Below the pieces are notes generated by a model that was given only the letters and a program-made list of their open reading frames with translations, was not told the DNA's origin and searched no databases. Below, one piece after another: positions 8,910-21,100 of a DNA stretch of 64,000 bases. The DNA is from Bartonella australis AUST/NH1. Lineage in GTDB: Bacteria > Pseudomonadota > Alphaproteobacteria > Rhizobiales > Rhizobiaceae. The translations under genes and the position numbers were made by a program. The stretch covers positions 310,001 to 374,000 of the forward strand of contig NC_020300.1 in assembly GCF_000341355.1 (NCBI RefSeq). The letters run 5' to 3'. Each line of letters starts with the position of its first letter. Within the stretch, counting starts at the first letter, position 1.

Positions 8910-11900
8910 ATGAAAAAATTGTATGTAGCACCAAAAAGCGTCAGCGCGAGTCGCCGTTTTTCTTTGGTTCAAGTAGTTTCGTTAGGAACTGCAGCGGCTG
9001 CGCTCTTATCGAGTGTTTCCCCCGTTTTCTCCGCTAATTTGGCGATAACAGCAGCAATTGTTAGAAGCACAAATGCTCCAGGGGTAGATTATCCAAGGGG
9101 GAGCCAAGGAAGTATTGTTTTGGCTGGTGATAATGATAGCTGCGGTGTAGATCAGGTCGAAGGTCGTATAAATGGAGGCGGGGTTACTACGATAAGCGCA
9201 AAGGAGCAATACGAGAGATTCGTTGAAAATAAAGTGTTCGGAGACAATAAAACGCCTTATGGTACTACCACTACGCAAGTTACCAAAAACGACGCTTCTT
9301 ATATGGGAACACTTACTGGGGGCATTGAGGATTCTATGCCGAGTGCCTATGGTATTTATTCTTTTGCGACTGGATGTGGGTCTTATGCAGCAGGCAATTA
9401 TTCAACGGCGTTCGGTGCAGGCGCTACGACAAATGGTGGGGGAGCACAGGCCTTCGGCGTTTCCGCTCTTGCGACTGGGGCTACGAGCGTCGCTTTAGGT
9501 GTAGGAGCGGAGGCGTCGGGCTTATCCAGTCTTTCTATTGGTGGACTGGCAAAAGCGACCGCCAAAAATAGTGTCGCTATAGGCGTTGAATCGAGTGCGA
9601 CGGCTGATTATGCAGTCGCTATAGGTAAGAGTACTGTGTCTAAGGCTGATGGTTCTATTGCAATAGGAAGTGCTACTCCGCTTCAGCCAGAAATCGATGA
9701 AGGTATAACAACGGGGGCGCAAGCAGAGACAGCAAATGCTATCGCTATAGGCGCGAGATCTCATGTTGGGCCTGATGCTACTGATTCGATTGCTATCGGT
9801 AGATCTGTGTATGTAAGCACTGAAGAATCTGTCGCTATAGGTGGGCAATCTTTTATTATAGATGACGCTGCTGGCGGGACAGCTATCGGTGCGGGCGCAT
9901 TTGTGCTAACGAATGGTGGTATTGCTTTGGGTAGAACATCTAAAGCTGAGACTGCTGCTTTTGTTCCGGGTTATGATCCTGAGGCAAATGCTGCTTCGCA
10001 GGATACTAACCTTGCTTGGAGAAGTACTTTTGGTGCGCTAAGTATCGGTAATACCAAGAGTAAGATAACAAGACAAATCACGGGAGTAGCTGCTGGTACT
10101 GGCGATACTGATGCGGTTAATGTTGCGCAGTTGAAAGCGCTGAGGGCATTGGCAAGCAAAGGGTGGACGCTTTCTGTTGACGACGTTGACGGTACCACCG
10201 TCGGCCTGGGAGGTTCTGTGGATTTTTCCGCTAAAATCAATAATGATAATCTCACAGGCACAAACTTAGAGATTACGAAAAGCGTGGATAATAACGCCGG
10301 CAAGACGAATATAACAATTGGTCTGGCTGACAGTATTGTAGTTAACCGTGTGGCAACAGGAAAAAGCTCTTTAAGTGATGACGGCCTCGTTATTACAGGG
10401 GGTCCGAGCGTGATTTCTGACGGCATTGATGCCGGAAATAAAAAGATCACAGGAGTAGCGGATGGCGTTGACGGCAACGATGCGGTTAATTATTCACAGT
10501 TGAAGACGCTGAAGGATCAGGTGGATGAAGGATGGAATATTTCTGCTGGTGGTGCAGATGGCGGTCCTGTTACCTCGGGAAGTACTGTAGATTTCTCTGG
10601 TAAAGACAGGGGGGATACTACCGGAAGAAATATAGAGGTCACAAAAACTACGGTCGGTGATACAACGACCATGACGTTTGATTTAGCTGAGTATATTAAA
10701 GTGGGTCGTGTTGAGACAGGATTAAGCAGTATGAGTAATGCTGGCTTTATGATTACTGGGGGCCCGAATATGACTGAGGGCGGTATTTTTGCTGGAAATA
10801 AAAAGATCACAGGAGTAGCGGATGGCGTTAACGACAACGATGCGGTTAATTTTGCACAGCTAAACGAGCTGAAACAGCAGGTAAGTGGGGGCTGGAGTCT
10901 TTATGTTAATGACGACAGTGAAACTATTATTGGTCCAGAACGTTCTTTAATGCTCGTTGCTACACCCTCTAAGGATGGAAACAAGAACCTGAAGATCACA
11001 CAAACTGTGCTTGCAGCCGATAATAAGGATTACGCGTCGGTGGCGTTTGATTTGGCCGACGATATTACAGTTAGTAGTGTGACGACAGGGAGTAGCAATT
11101 TAAGTAATAATGGTCTCGTTATTACAGGGGGTCCGAGCGTGGTTTCTGGAGGCATTGATGCCGGAAATAAAAAGATCACAAGCGTCGAGAAGGGTGACAA
11201 AGACAGCGATGCGGTTAATTTTGCACAGCTGCAAGAGCTAAGAGAGATGATAGTACAAGGTGAGGGATGGAAGCTTTCTGTCGATGGCAAGAGTCCGTCT
11301 CTTATCGATCCTGGGAGCACTGTGGATTTCTCCATTGATTCTGCTAATCCTGACAAGAAGAACCTGAGGATCGAGAAAACTTTGGAGAATGACGTAACGA
11401 AGATAGCAATCAGCTTGGATCGCAATATTGCAATTGATACTGTCCTGACAGGAAATAGCAGATTAAGTAGTGATGGTCTCACTATTACGGACGGCCCGCG
11501 TATGATCGCCGCTGGCATTGACGCTGGAGACAAAAAAATCACGGGAGTGGCGAAAGGTACTGACAATAATGATGCGGTTAACTTTTTGCAGTTTTCTGAA
11601 GTTTCTGAACGTATATCGCAATATCTCGGTGGTAGTGCCAATGTACTCACCGGTGCAGCACCAGTTTATTATATTAAAGGTGCAGAATATCATGATGTCG
11701 CTACAGCTTTCGCTGCAGTTAATAGTGAGCTTTCTGATATAGTAAATGACAGCCTCATTAAGTATAATGAGGAGGAAGAGCTTATCACGATCGGCAAAGA
11801 AGTGCCCGGTACTAAGATTGATATTATTAACAAAGACGGAGCGAAGCGGGTTATTTCTGGTATTGCTAACGGGCAGGTCGCCGAAAATTCGACTGAGGCA

Positions 11901-14312
11901 GTAAATGGTGCGCAGCTTTACGGTATCGATCAAAAAGTTACAGAATTAGGTGAGGCTACCAAGTATATTAATAAGCTTTTAGACACGACTCGGGATAAGC
12001 TTGCGCAAGCTGCCCAAAGTATGACAAATTATTTGGGCGGCGGTACGGATATGTTTAATGATGTTGCACCGACTTATACTGTTCAGGGTAATAAGTACAA
12101 TAATGTTGGTGATTCGTTCAGCAGTGTTGATGCTTCTCTTACGGATATTTATAGTAAGATTGCTGATGTGTCAGGCAACGGCATTGTCCAGCAAGATACG
12201 GGGACGAATGTTATAACTATTGGTAAGAACGTATCTGGTACGAAAATTGATATCACCAGTAAAGACAGCGCCGAGCGGACTATTTCTGGTGTTGCAGAGG
12301 GAACGATTTCTGCCACCTCTACGGAAGCTATAACGGGAAAACAGCTTCAATCTATGGGCACTCAGATTGCTGCTTATTTAGGAGGTGGCGCTGCGTATAA
12401 TAACGGCCAATGGACCAACCCTAAATTTGTAGTCACTACTCCCGATGTTAATGGTTCTCCCACTGACGCGACTTATGATAATGTTGCTAATGCTTTTGGT
12501 GGAGTCAATAATAGTTTAAAAAATATAAATAGTCGTCTTGACGATGGTTTGAGCTGGAATAAGGATAAAAAGGCTTATGATGCGGGTCGTGGCGGTCAAG
12601 CAAATAAGATCACAGGAGTGGCAGACGGCGTTAACAACGACGATGCGGTTAATTTCGCGCAGCTAAACGAGCTGAAGGCGCAGGTAGATGGAGGATGGAA
12701 TATTTCTGCTAGTGGTGCAGATAGCGGTCCTATTGCTCCGGGAGGTACTGTAAATTTCTCTGGTAAAGACAGGGGGGATGCTACCGGAAGCAATATACAG
12801 GTCACAAAAACTACAGTCGGTGATACAACCACCATGACGTTTGATTTAGCTGAGTATATTAAAGTGGGTCGTGTTGAGACAGGATTAAGCAGTATGAGTA
12901 ATGCCGGCTTTATGATTACTGGAGGCCCGAATATGACTGAGGGCGGTATTTTTGCTGGAAATAAAAAGATCACAGGAGTAGCGGATGGTGTTAACGGCAA
13001 CGATGCGGTTAATTTTGCACAGCTTTCTGGAATTTCTAGCAATATATCGAAATATTTCGGCGGTGGTGCCAATGTATTCACCGGTGTAGCGCCACTTTAT
13101 ACTATTCAGGGTGAGGGGTACGATAATGTTGGCGAGGCGTTCGACAGTGTTGATGCTTCTCTTACGGATATTTATAATAAGATTGCTGATGTGTCGGACA
13201 ATAGTCTTGTCCAGCAGGATGCAGGGGCGAATGTTATAACTATTGGTAAGAACGTATCTGGTACGAAAATTGATATCACCAACAAAAACGGGGCTGAGCG
13301 AACTATTTCTGGCGTTGCAGACGGGGAAATTTCTGCTACCTCTACGGAAGCTATAACGGGAAAACAGCTCCAATCTATGGGCAGTCAGATTGCTACTTAT
13401 TTAGGCGGTGGCGCTGCGTATAATAACGGTCAATGGACCGACCCTGAATTTGTAGTCACTACTCTGAGTGCTAATGGCTCTGCTGCTGATGCAACTTATT
13501 ATAGTGTTGCTGGTGCTTTTAGTGGGGTCAATCATAGTTTAAAAAATATGAATAATCGTCTTAATGAAATTGAAAATAAAGCAAATGATGGTTTAAGTTG
13601 GGACGAGGATGCAAAGGTTTATGATGCAGGTCGTGGAGGTCAAGCAAATAAGATCATCAATGTTGCGGATGGCAGAGTCGCGGAAGGTTCGAAAGAAGCC
13701 GTGAATGGCGGGCAGCTTTCGGAGGTTGATAAAAAGATCAGCAAACTTAAAGATCAAGTTGATAATATTGAAATTGGAGATGGCATAAATCTTGGGGGTA
13801 TTGTCAAATATGAAAAAGATCAAGATGGAAATAAGAAAGTCGTTTTAGAAGGGGCCAAGGAAGGCGAACCTGTTTTGATTGACAATGTAAAAGATGGTGA
13901 AATTGAAGTAGGTTCGAGGCAAGCAGTAAACGGTGGACAGTTGAAACAACAGATGGGTATCGTATTCGATAATACGAAACAGTATACTGATCAAGCTATT
14001 AGTAGTGCTATCACTCAGGCTAAGAGCTACACTGATATGAAATTTAACGCTTTGAATTACGGCCTCGAAGAGACGCGGAAAGAAGCGAGACAAGCAGCAG
14101 CGGTCGGTTTAGCCGTGGCGAATTTGCGCTACAATGATGTCCCTGGAAAATTAAGCGTAGCGTTTGGCGGCGGTTTATGGCACGGCCAATCTGCGTTCGC
14201 CTTTGGTGCAGGTTATACATCTGAAGACGGAAAGTTCCACTCTAATGTATCCGCGACTAGCGCTGGAGGTCAGTGGGGTGTGGGAGGCGGAATAAGCATC
14301 ACATTGAATTAG
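8910..14312 (+). CDS. BadA/Vomp-family trimeric autotransporter adhesin
   Basis: 1800 residues, type Vc secretion. It has an extended signal peptide (residues 1 to about 42, M-K-K-L-Y-V-A-P-K-S ... S-P-V-F-S-A). A YadA-like head of S-x-A-I-G repeats follows at about 145-350, then a first neck (T-D-A-V-N-V-A-Q-L, near 400). The stalk repeats neck motifs of the form D-A-V-N-F-A-Q-L and Y-L-G-G-G modules. The last 80 or so residues are the trimeric YadA beta-barrel anchor, ending ...G-G-G-I-S-I-T-L-N. The start is the ATG at 8910 because of its ribosome site and match to the giant paralogue; a TTG at 8895 is less likely. Two stalk segments (10600-10860 and 12760-13020) are nearly identical, as are 12110-12430 and 13140-13440. 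The expected role is binding of host matrix and cells and autoagglutination. Confidence 0.93.
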   Translation: MKKLYVAPKSVSASRRFSLVQVVSLGTAAAALLSSVSPVFSANLAITAAIVRSTNAPGVDYPRGSQGSIVLAGDNDSCGVDQVEGRINGGGVTTISAKEQYERFVENKVFGDNKTPYGTTTTQVTKNDASYMGTLTGGIEDSMPSAYGIYSFATGCGSYAAGNYSTAFGAGATTNGGGAQAFGVSALATGATSVALGVGAEASGLSSLSIGGLAKATAKNSVAIGVESSATADYAVAIGKSTVSKADGSIAIGSATPLQPEIDEGITTGAQAETANAIAIGARSHVGPDATDSIAIGRSVYVSTEESVAIGGQSFIIDDAAGGTAIGAGAFVLTNGGIALGRTSKAETAAFVPGYDPEANAASQDTNLAWRSTFGALSIGNTKSKITRQITGVAAGTGDTDAVNVAQLKALRALASKGWTLSVDDVDGTTVGLGGSVDFSAKINNDNLTGTNLEITKSVDNNAGKTNITIGLADSIVVNRVATGKSSLSDDGLVITGGPSVISDGIDAGNKKITGVADGVDGNDAVNYSQLKTLKDQVDEGWNISAGGADGGPVTSGSTVDFSGKDRGDTTGRNIEVTKTTVGDTTTMTFDLAEYIKVGRVETGLSSMSNAGFMITGGPNMTEGGIFAGNKKITGVADGVNDNDAVNFAQLNELKQQVSGGWSLYVNDDSETIIGPERSLMLVATPSKDGNKNLKITQTVLAADNKDYASVAFDLADDITVSSVTTGSSNLSNNGLVITGGPSVVSGGIDAGNKKITSVEKGDKDSDAVNFAQLQELREMIVQGEGWKLSVDGKSPSLIDPGSTVDFSIDSANPDKKNLRIEKTLENDVTKIAISLDRNIAIDTVLTGNSRLSSDGLTITDGPRMIAAGIDAGDKKITGVAKGTDNNDAVNFLQFSEVSERISQYLGGSANVLTGAAPVYYIKGAEYHDVATAFAAVNSELSDIVNDSLIKYNEEEELITIGKEVPGTKIDIINKDGAKRVISGIANGQVAENSTEAVNGAQLYGIDQKVTELGEATKYINKLLDTTRDKLAQAAQSMTNYLGGGTDMFNDVAPTYTVQGNKYNNVGDSFSSVDASLTDIYSKIADVSGNGIVQQDTGTNVITIGKNVSGTKIDITSKDSAERTISGVAEGTISATSTEAITGKQLQSMGTQIAAYLGGGAAYNNGQWTNPKFVVTTPDVNGSPTDATYDNVANAFGGVNNSLKNINSRLDDGLSWNKDKKAYDAGRGGQANKITGVADGVNNDDAVNFAQLNELKAQVDGGWNISASGADSGPIAPGGTVNFSGKDRGDATGSNIQVTKTTVGDTTTMTFDLAEYIKVGRVETGLSSMSNAGFMITGGPNMTEGGIFAGNKKITGVADGVNGNDAVNFAQLSGISSNISKYFGGGANVFTGVAPLYTIQGEGYDNVGEAFDSVDASLTDIYNKIADVSDNSLVQQDAGANVITIGKNVSGTKIDITNKNGAERTISGVADGEISATSTEAITGKQLQSMGSQIATYLGGGAAYNNGQWTDPEFVVTTLSANGSAADATYYSVAGAFSGVNHSLKNMNNRLNEIENKANDGLSWDEDAKVYDAGRGGQANKIINVADGRVAEGSKEAVNGGQLSEVDKKISKLKDQVDNIEIGDGINLGGIVKYEKDQDGNKKVVLEGAKEGEPVLIDNVKDGEIEVGSRQAVNGGQLKQQMGIVFDNTKQYTDQAISSAITQAKSYTDMKFNALNYGLEETRKEARQAAAVGLAVANLRYNDVPGKLSVAFGGGLWHGQSAFAFGAGYTSEDGKFHSNVSATSAGGQWGVGGGISITLN

Positions 14313-14344
14313 CTAAGAATTTCAAAGTCACACGAGCTCCATAG

Positions 14345-14380
14345 CCGCCCTTGTCTCAATGAGGCAGGGGCGGGTTTTTT
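14345..14380 (+). terminator. Rho-independent terminator of the first autotransporter gene
   Basis: A 13-bp stem (14345-14357 with 14361-14373, two G-U pairs) closes a 3-base loop. It is G+C-rich and followed by six T residues. It starts 32 bases after the stop codon. Confidence 0.9.
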
Positions 14381-15082
14381 GTAAAAACCATCCTACCTGG
14401 TACACTCCCTTTAATATAACGCGCAAAAAAAACGATATTGCATAACAAAAAAACAATTTTAAAAAGCTTTACACTGTAGCAATACGCTCGCTTCTTCATC
14501 TAGAGTACATTAATACAGCCAAAAAAAATCATCTTCGCTCTTGCTATTTTCTTTATATAGTTATACACGATGACGACACGCCAAAAAGCGCGCTAAAACA
14601 AGCACGCCAAAAATCGTGGGGGGAATACTCCAAGAAAAAGGAAAAACTCAAGGCAAAGACGGACGAAATGCACCCGGATACCACATTTTATCGCTTTTCA
14701 CGCGACACACACAAACACCCTGTGCAAAAAAAGCACCAACGTCCGACCCGAATCGAACACACACCGCACCCCTTAGAGATGCGCGGTAACCTCTCTTTGT
14801 TCCTTAATCACAGATCAATCGCAGAAACGACACCTCCCTCAAAACGAATACAAAAACGCCAAACACTCAACATTTTAAACAAAGACACACTGATTTCACG
14901 AAACAACGTACCTTCTACCCCTTAATCTAGGGGGCAAACTAAAGAAGTAAATAAGACACAGGACAAATGAATGAAAAAAACACAAACCTTCCATCCTTGG
15001 CCTTTTTGTTCCCGGCCTTTTGCACGACCCAAACCCCCCTACGAATATTTCACGCTCGAGCCCTGAATGACCTCTAGCGTTT
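14381..15082. other. Intergenic, A/C-rich, no gene
   Basis: About 700 bases between the two autotransporter genes. From about 14570 to 15060 the plus strand is rich in A and C, the mirror image of the G/T-rich leader at 8601-8909. An 85-codon frame (14668-14925) has no domain or ribosome site. A tRNA-like fragment on the minus strand near 14735-14800 does not fold into a full cloverleaf. Confidence 0.5.
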
Positions 15083-15143
15083 AAATGTGTTTTTTATATG
15101 TCTTAAATTTGTTTTTTTTTGAATTTTATTTGGAGAATTTATC
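15083..15143 (+). promoter_or_regulatory. T-rich leader of the giant autotransporter, shared with the pseudogene
   Basis: From AAATGTGTTTTTTATAT to the start codon this leader is clearly homologous to 31973-32037, upstream of the decayed third autotransporter. It contains the ribosome site TTGGAGAA 8-10 bases before the ATG. It is not shared with the first autotransporter gene. Confidence 0.55.
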
Positions 15144-18100
15144 ATGAAAAAATTATACGCGACCTCACAGAGGAGTGATTCGAATAGTCTTCGTTTTTCT
15201 TGTCACTTGCCTTTGGTTAAAGCAGTTTCGCTCGGAACTGCGATGGCCGCGCTTTTATCGAGCGTTTCGCCAGTTTTTGCTGCTAATGTGTCTATAACGG
15301 GGGCGCTTATTAGAAGCACAAATGGTACGGGTGTTGACTATCCGAGAGGGAGCCACGGAAGTATTGTTTTTGCTGGCGATGATGATTATTGTGGTGTGGA
15401 CGTGGTTACGGGACGTGGCGGGCCAGGCGCTACAGGGGGCAGGGTCATAACTCCGGAAGAAGAATATAAAAGATTTATTGAAAATCAAAAATATAACAAC
15501 CGCAACCCCTATGGTACCACGGATCATCGGGTTGATTGGACCGGTAATGGTACGACGAGTACCAATGGTGGTTATATGGGGCAGCTTACTGGGGGCGCTA
15601 CGAATAACTTACCTACTGCTTATGGTGTGTATTCTTTTGTCACAGGTTGTGGAGCTTATGCATCAGGTAACTATTCTACGGCATTTGGTGCGGGTGCTAC
15701 GACACTGGCTGGAGGGGCGCAAGCCTTCGGTGTTTCTGCTCTTGCGAGTGGGACGGCGAGTATCGCTTTCGGTATAGGATCGGAGGCATCAGGTGAATCC
15801 TCTGTTTCTGTCGGCGGACTTTCGAAAGTAACCGGTAAAAATAGTGTTGCTGTAGGTATAGGAGCAAATGTTAAGGCTGATTCTGCGCTTGCTGCAGGTA
15901 ACGGCGCATTATCTGAGGCTGATAGTTCAGTTGCAGTTGGTGAGTCTTCGGCCGCGCGCGCTTCAGCCTCTGTTGCTTTAGGTAAAAAAGCTGAAGTTTT
16001 AAGCGGTGCTGATGGCGGGATTGCCTTTGGTGGAGACGCGCAGGTAAGCGTGGAGAATGGTGTCGCTTTGGGGAGCTCATCTGCAGCTGTGACTGCAGCT
16101 GGCATTCAAGGTTATGATCCTAAAACAGAAGCTGATTCATTAAAGCAGGATTCTGCTTGGAAAAGCACTTCAGGCGCGCTGAGTATTGGTAATGTTGGCA
16201 AGGGTATAACACGGCAGATCACAGGAGTGGCTGCTGGTTCTCAAGATACTGACGCAGTCAATATTGCACAGTTGAAAGAATTGAGTGAGCTAGTACAAGA
16301 TGCTGGAAAGGGATGGTCACTTTTAGTTGACAATGGGAGTCTTATTACGATTGGTGCAAAAAGTGAAAGCGCCAAGATCGACGTTTCTGGTAGTGGGGGC
16401 ATTACACGAACCGTTTCTGGTCTTACTGACGGATCGATTTCCGCTACGTCTACGCAAGCCATAACAGGAAAGCAACTCTACGAAACGCGTAAAGAATTTG
16501 CTCATTATCTTGATGGTAAAGCGGGGTATGACTCGGACGGTGATTCATGGACTAATCCTAGTTTTGAGGTTCATGGGCAAAAGGCGGAGAGCGTTTCAGA
16601 TGCTTTCAGCAAGATTGATGCTGCTGTTAGTAAAATTGAAAAAGGAGAGACCGGCCTCGTTAGGGATGACTTAGGTGCTCAGACGATTACCATTGGTGCA
16701 GAAAGTGGAAGCACCAAGATCGACGTTTCTGGTAAAGGAAAAATCACGCGGGTCATTTCCGGTGTGAAAGGAGAGGAACTTACAGAAAATTCCACCTATG
16801 CAGTCAGTGGTGCTCAGCTTTGGAAAGTCGATGATAAGGCAAGCAAAATTAATAAAAATATTAATAAATATTTAGGTGGTGGTGCCGATGTTCTCGAAGG
16901 AACAGAGCCGAATTTTACGATTCAGAGTGAAAGCGCGCATAGTGTAGCAGAGGCTTTTAATAAGGTCGGCACGTCTCTTGGTAGTCTTGAAGGAAATATA
17001 AATGGAGTTAAGGCTGAGGTAGCGCAGGTTGAGAATAATATTACCAACAATATCTCGAAGAATTCCTTGATGTGGGATCAAGGCGAGGGGGTATTTTCTG
17101 CATCTCATGGAGAAGAGAAAACAGCAAGCGTCATCAGACATATTAAGGACGGAAAAATTGCTTCTGACTCTACAGAAGCCGTAACAGGAAAACAACTCTA
17201 CAAGACTCGCCAAGAATTTGCTCATTATCTTGATGGTAAAGCGGGGTATAACTCGGATGATGATTCATGGACTAATCCTACTTTTGAGGTTCACGGGCAA
17301 CAAGCGACAAATGTAGCAGATGCTTTCAGTAAGATTGATGCTGTCGTTAGTAAAATTGAAAAAGGGGAAACTGGTCTCGTTAGAGATAACTTAAATACGA
17401 AGACGATTACTATTGGCGTAGAAAGCGAAAGCGCCAAAATCGACGTTTCTGGTGAGGGAAAAAGAACACGGGCGATTGTCGGTGTGAAGGGTGAAGCACT
17501 TGAAGAAAATTCCACCTACGCAGTGAGTGGCGCTCAGCTTTGGAAAGTCGACAATAAAGCAGACAAAATTAATGAAAATATTAATAAATATTTAGGCGGT
17601 GGCGCCAATGTTCTTGAAGGAACAGAGCTGAATTTTACGATTCAGAGTGAGCGCGCGCATAATGTTGCAGATGCTTTTGGTAAGGTTGATACTTCTCTCG
17701 GTGAACTTAACCAAAGTATAATTAGCGTTAAGAACGATATAGCGGACATCACAAATAATGTCGCCGGCGGAATTTTGAAGAATACCATATTGTGGAATAC
17801 TTCAGAAGATGCATTTGTTGCATCTCATGGAGAAGAGAAAACAGCAAGTGTCATTAGATATATTAAGGGTGGAAAAATTGCTGCTGATTCTACAGAAGCC
17901 ATAACAGGAAAACAGCTTTACGACACGCGTAAAGAATTTGCTCATTATCTTGATGGTAAAGCGGGGTATAACTCGGACGGTGATTCATGGACTAATCCTA
18001 ATTTTGAGGTGCATGGGCAAAAGGCGGAGAGCGTTGCAGATGCTTTCAACAAAATTGATGCTGTTGTTAGTAAAATTGAAAAAGGAGAGACCGGCCTCGT

Positions 18101-21100
18101 TAGGGATGACTTAGGTGCTCAGACGATTACCATTGGTGCAGAAAGTGGAAGCACCAAGATCGACGTTTCTGGTAAAGGAAAAATTACGCGGGCCATTTCC
18201 GGTGTGAAAGGAGAGGAGCTTACAGAAAATTCCACCTACGCAGTAAGTGGCGCTCAGCTTTGGAAAGTCGATGATAAGGCAAGCAAAATTAATAAAAATA
18301 TTAATAAATATTTAGGTGGTGGTGCCGATATTCTCGAAGGAACAGAGCCGAATTTTACGATTCAGAGTGAAAGCGTGCATAGTGTAGCAGAGGCTTTTAA
18401 TAAGGTCGGCACGTCTCTCGATGGTCTTGAAGGAAATATAAATGGAGTTAAGACTGAGGTAGCGCAGGTTACAAATACTGTTACCAACAATATCTTGAAG
18501 AATTCCTTGATGTGGGACCAGAATGAGGGAGTGTTTTCTGCGTCTCATGGAGGAGATGGAGATAAAACGCCAAGCACTATTAGATATATTAAGGACGGAA
18601 AAATTGCTTCTGACTCTACAGAAGCCGTAACAGGAAAACAACTCTACAAGACTCGCCAAGAATTTGCTCATTATCTTGATGGTAAAGCGGGGTATAACTC
18701 GGATGGTGATTCATGGACTAATCCTACTTTCGAGGTTCACGGGCAACAAACAACAAATGTAGCAGACGCCTTCAGTAAAATTGATACTGTTGTTAGTAAA
18801 ATTGAAAAAGGGGAAACTGGTCTCGTTAAAGATAACTTAAATACGAAGACGATTACCATCGGTGCAGAAGGCGAAAGCACCAAAATCGACGTTTCTGGTG
18901 AGGGAAAAAGAACACGGGCGATTGTCGGTGTGAAGGGTGAAGCACTTGAAGAAAATTCCACCTACGCAGTGAGTGGCGCTCAGCTTTGGAAAGTCGACAA
19001 TAAAGCAGACAAAATTAATGAAAATATTAATAAATATTTAGGCGGTGGCGCCAATGTTCTTGAAGGAACAGAGCTGAATTTTACGATTCAGAGTGAGCGC
19101 GCGCATAATGTTGCAGATGCTTTTGGTAAGGTTGATACTTCTCTCGGTGAACTTAAAGGAAGTATAAATGACGTTAAGAACGATGTAACGAATATCACAA
19201 ATACTGTTACCGGCAATCTTTCAAAGAATGCTTTGATGTGGAATGATTCAGAAGGCGCATTTGTTGCATCTCACGGAGACAGTAAAACACCGAGCAAGAT
19301 TAAGCATATTTTGGACGGAGACATTTCCGCTGAGTCTTCAGAAGCTATAACGGGAGGCCAGCTCTACGATACGCGTCAAAAAATTGCTCGTTATCTTGAT
19401 GGTAAAGCAGGATATGATAGAAAAGGCGAATGGACTGATCCTAGTTTCAAAATACGTACAATTAGCGAAGACGGCGATATTGGTGAAAAAGATTATGATA
19501 CAGTCGCTGGTGCTTTAGCAGATGTAGGTGGTTCCCTCAAAAATATTAGGGATGGACTTAAACACGAAATAGATAATGCTCTTGTTAAAGAAGACAGTGG
19601 AGTTATCACCGTAGGTGCACAAAGTAGTGCAGGCACGATCAATGTTATCGGTCAAGGCGGCCAAAAACGCGTTCTTTCTGGTTTAGGGGAAGGGCAAATC
19701 TCTGCTGGATCTACCGATGCAGTGACAGGTGGTCAGCTTCACACTGTCGACCAGAAAGTCGCTGGTCTAGGCACGGCTGTAGAAAATGCTCAAGGTAATG
19801 TTGGAACAATTGCTGCCAATATTAATAAATATTTAGGTGGTCAGGCTGACATTCTTGGGGGAGCAGAACCAACTTTCACAGTTCAAGGTAATTCGTCTCA
19901 TAATGTCGCGGATGCTTTTGGTAAGGTCGATCATTCTCTCGGCGAAATTAAGGGAGATCTAAATGATGTTAGACGCGATGTAACAGACATTACGAATAAT
20001 ATTACCAGTAATATTTCAAAGAATGCCTTGATGTGGAGCGATGAAGAAAGTGCATTTGTTGCATTTCACGGAGGAGATAAAACGCCGACCAAAATTAAGC
20101 ATGTTTTGGACGGAGATATTTCTACTACCTCTTCAGATGCCATAACGGGAGGTCAGCTCTACGATACGCGTCAAGAATTTGCTAGTTATCTTGACGGTAA
20201 AGCAGGATATGATAGGAAAGGTCAATGGACTGATCCTAGTTTCAAAATACGCACAATTGGCAGAGATGGCGACGTCGGTGAAGAAGAGTATGATACAGTC
20301 GCTGGTGCTTTAGCAGATGTGGGTGGTTCTCTCAAAAATATTAGGGATGGACTTCAGTATGAAATAGATAATGCCCTTGTTAAAGAAAATGGTGGGGTTA
20401 TCACCATAGGCGCGCAAAGCGGTGCAAGTACAATCAGTGTCACTGGTAAAAGCGGCCAAAAACGAATTCTTTCTGGTTTAGGGGAAGGTCAAATCTCTGC
20501 TGAATCTACCGATGCAGTAACAGGCGGTCAGCTTTTCACTGTTGACAAAAAAGTTGCTGATCTAGGTACGACTATAACAAATACTCAAGATGACCTTTCA
20601 GAGGTTAAAGGTAATGTTGGAACAATTGCTACCAATATTAATAAATATTTAGGTGGTCAGGCTGACATTCTTGGCGGAGAAGCGCCAACTTTCACAGTTC
20701 AAGGTAATTCGTCTCATAATGTTGCGGATGCTTTTGGTAAGGTTGATACTTCTCTCGGTGAACTTAAAGGAAATATAAGTGACGTTGAGAACAAGCTAAC
20801 GGACGCTACAAATAATATTACCGGCAATATTTCAAAGAATGCTTTGATGTGGAGCGATGAAGAAAGTGCATTTGTTGCATCTCACGGAGACGGTAAAGCA
20901 CCGAGCAAGATTAAGCATGTTTTGGACGGAGATGTTTCTGCCGCCTCTTCAGACGCTGTAACGGGGGGGCAGCTTTACGATACGCATCAAGAATTTGCTC
21001 ATTATCTTGATGGAAAAGCAGGATATGATAGAAAAGGTCAATGGACTGATCCTAGTTTCAAAATACACACAATTGGCAGAGATGGCGATGTCGGTGAAGA

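Noticed and set aside
10517-13373. Several long minus-strand frames opposite the first adhesin gene
   Set aside because: They mirror the repetitive stalk coding sequence and have no starts or domains of their own.
14735-14830. tRNA-like piece on the minus strand (T-loop-like GTTCGATTC and an anticodon-like stem with loop TCTAAGG)
   Set aside because: The T stem does not pair, position 33 is not T and no acceptor stem can be formed. At best a remnant.
14668-14925. 85-codon frame between the adhesin genes
   Set aside because: No domain, no ribosome site, composition driven by the A/C-rich stretch.
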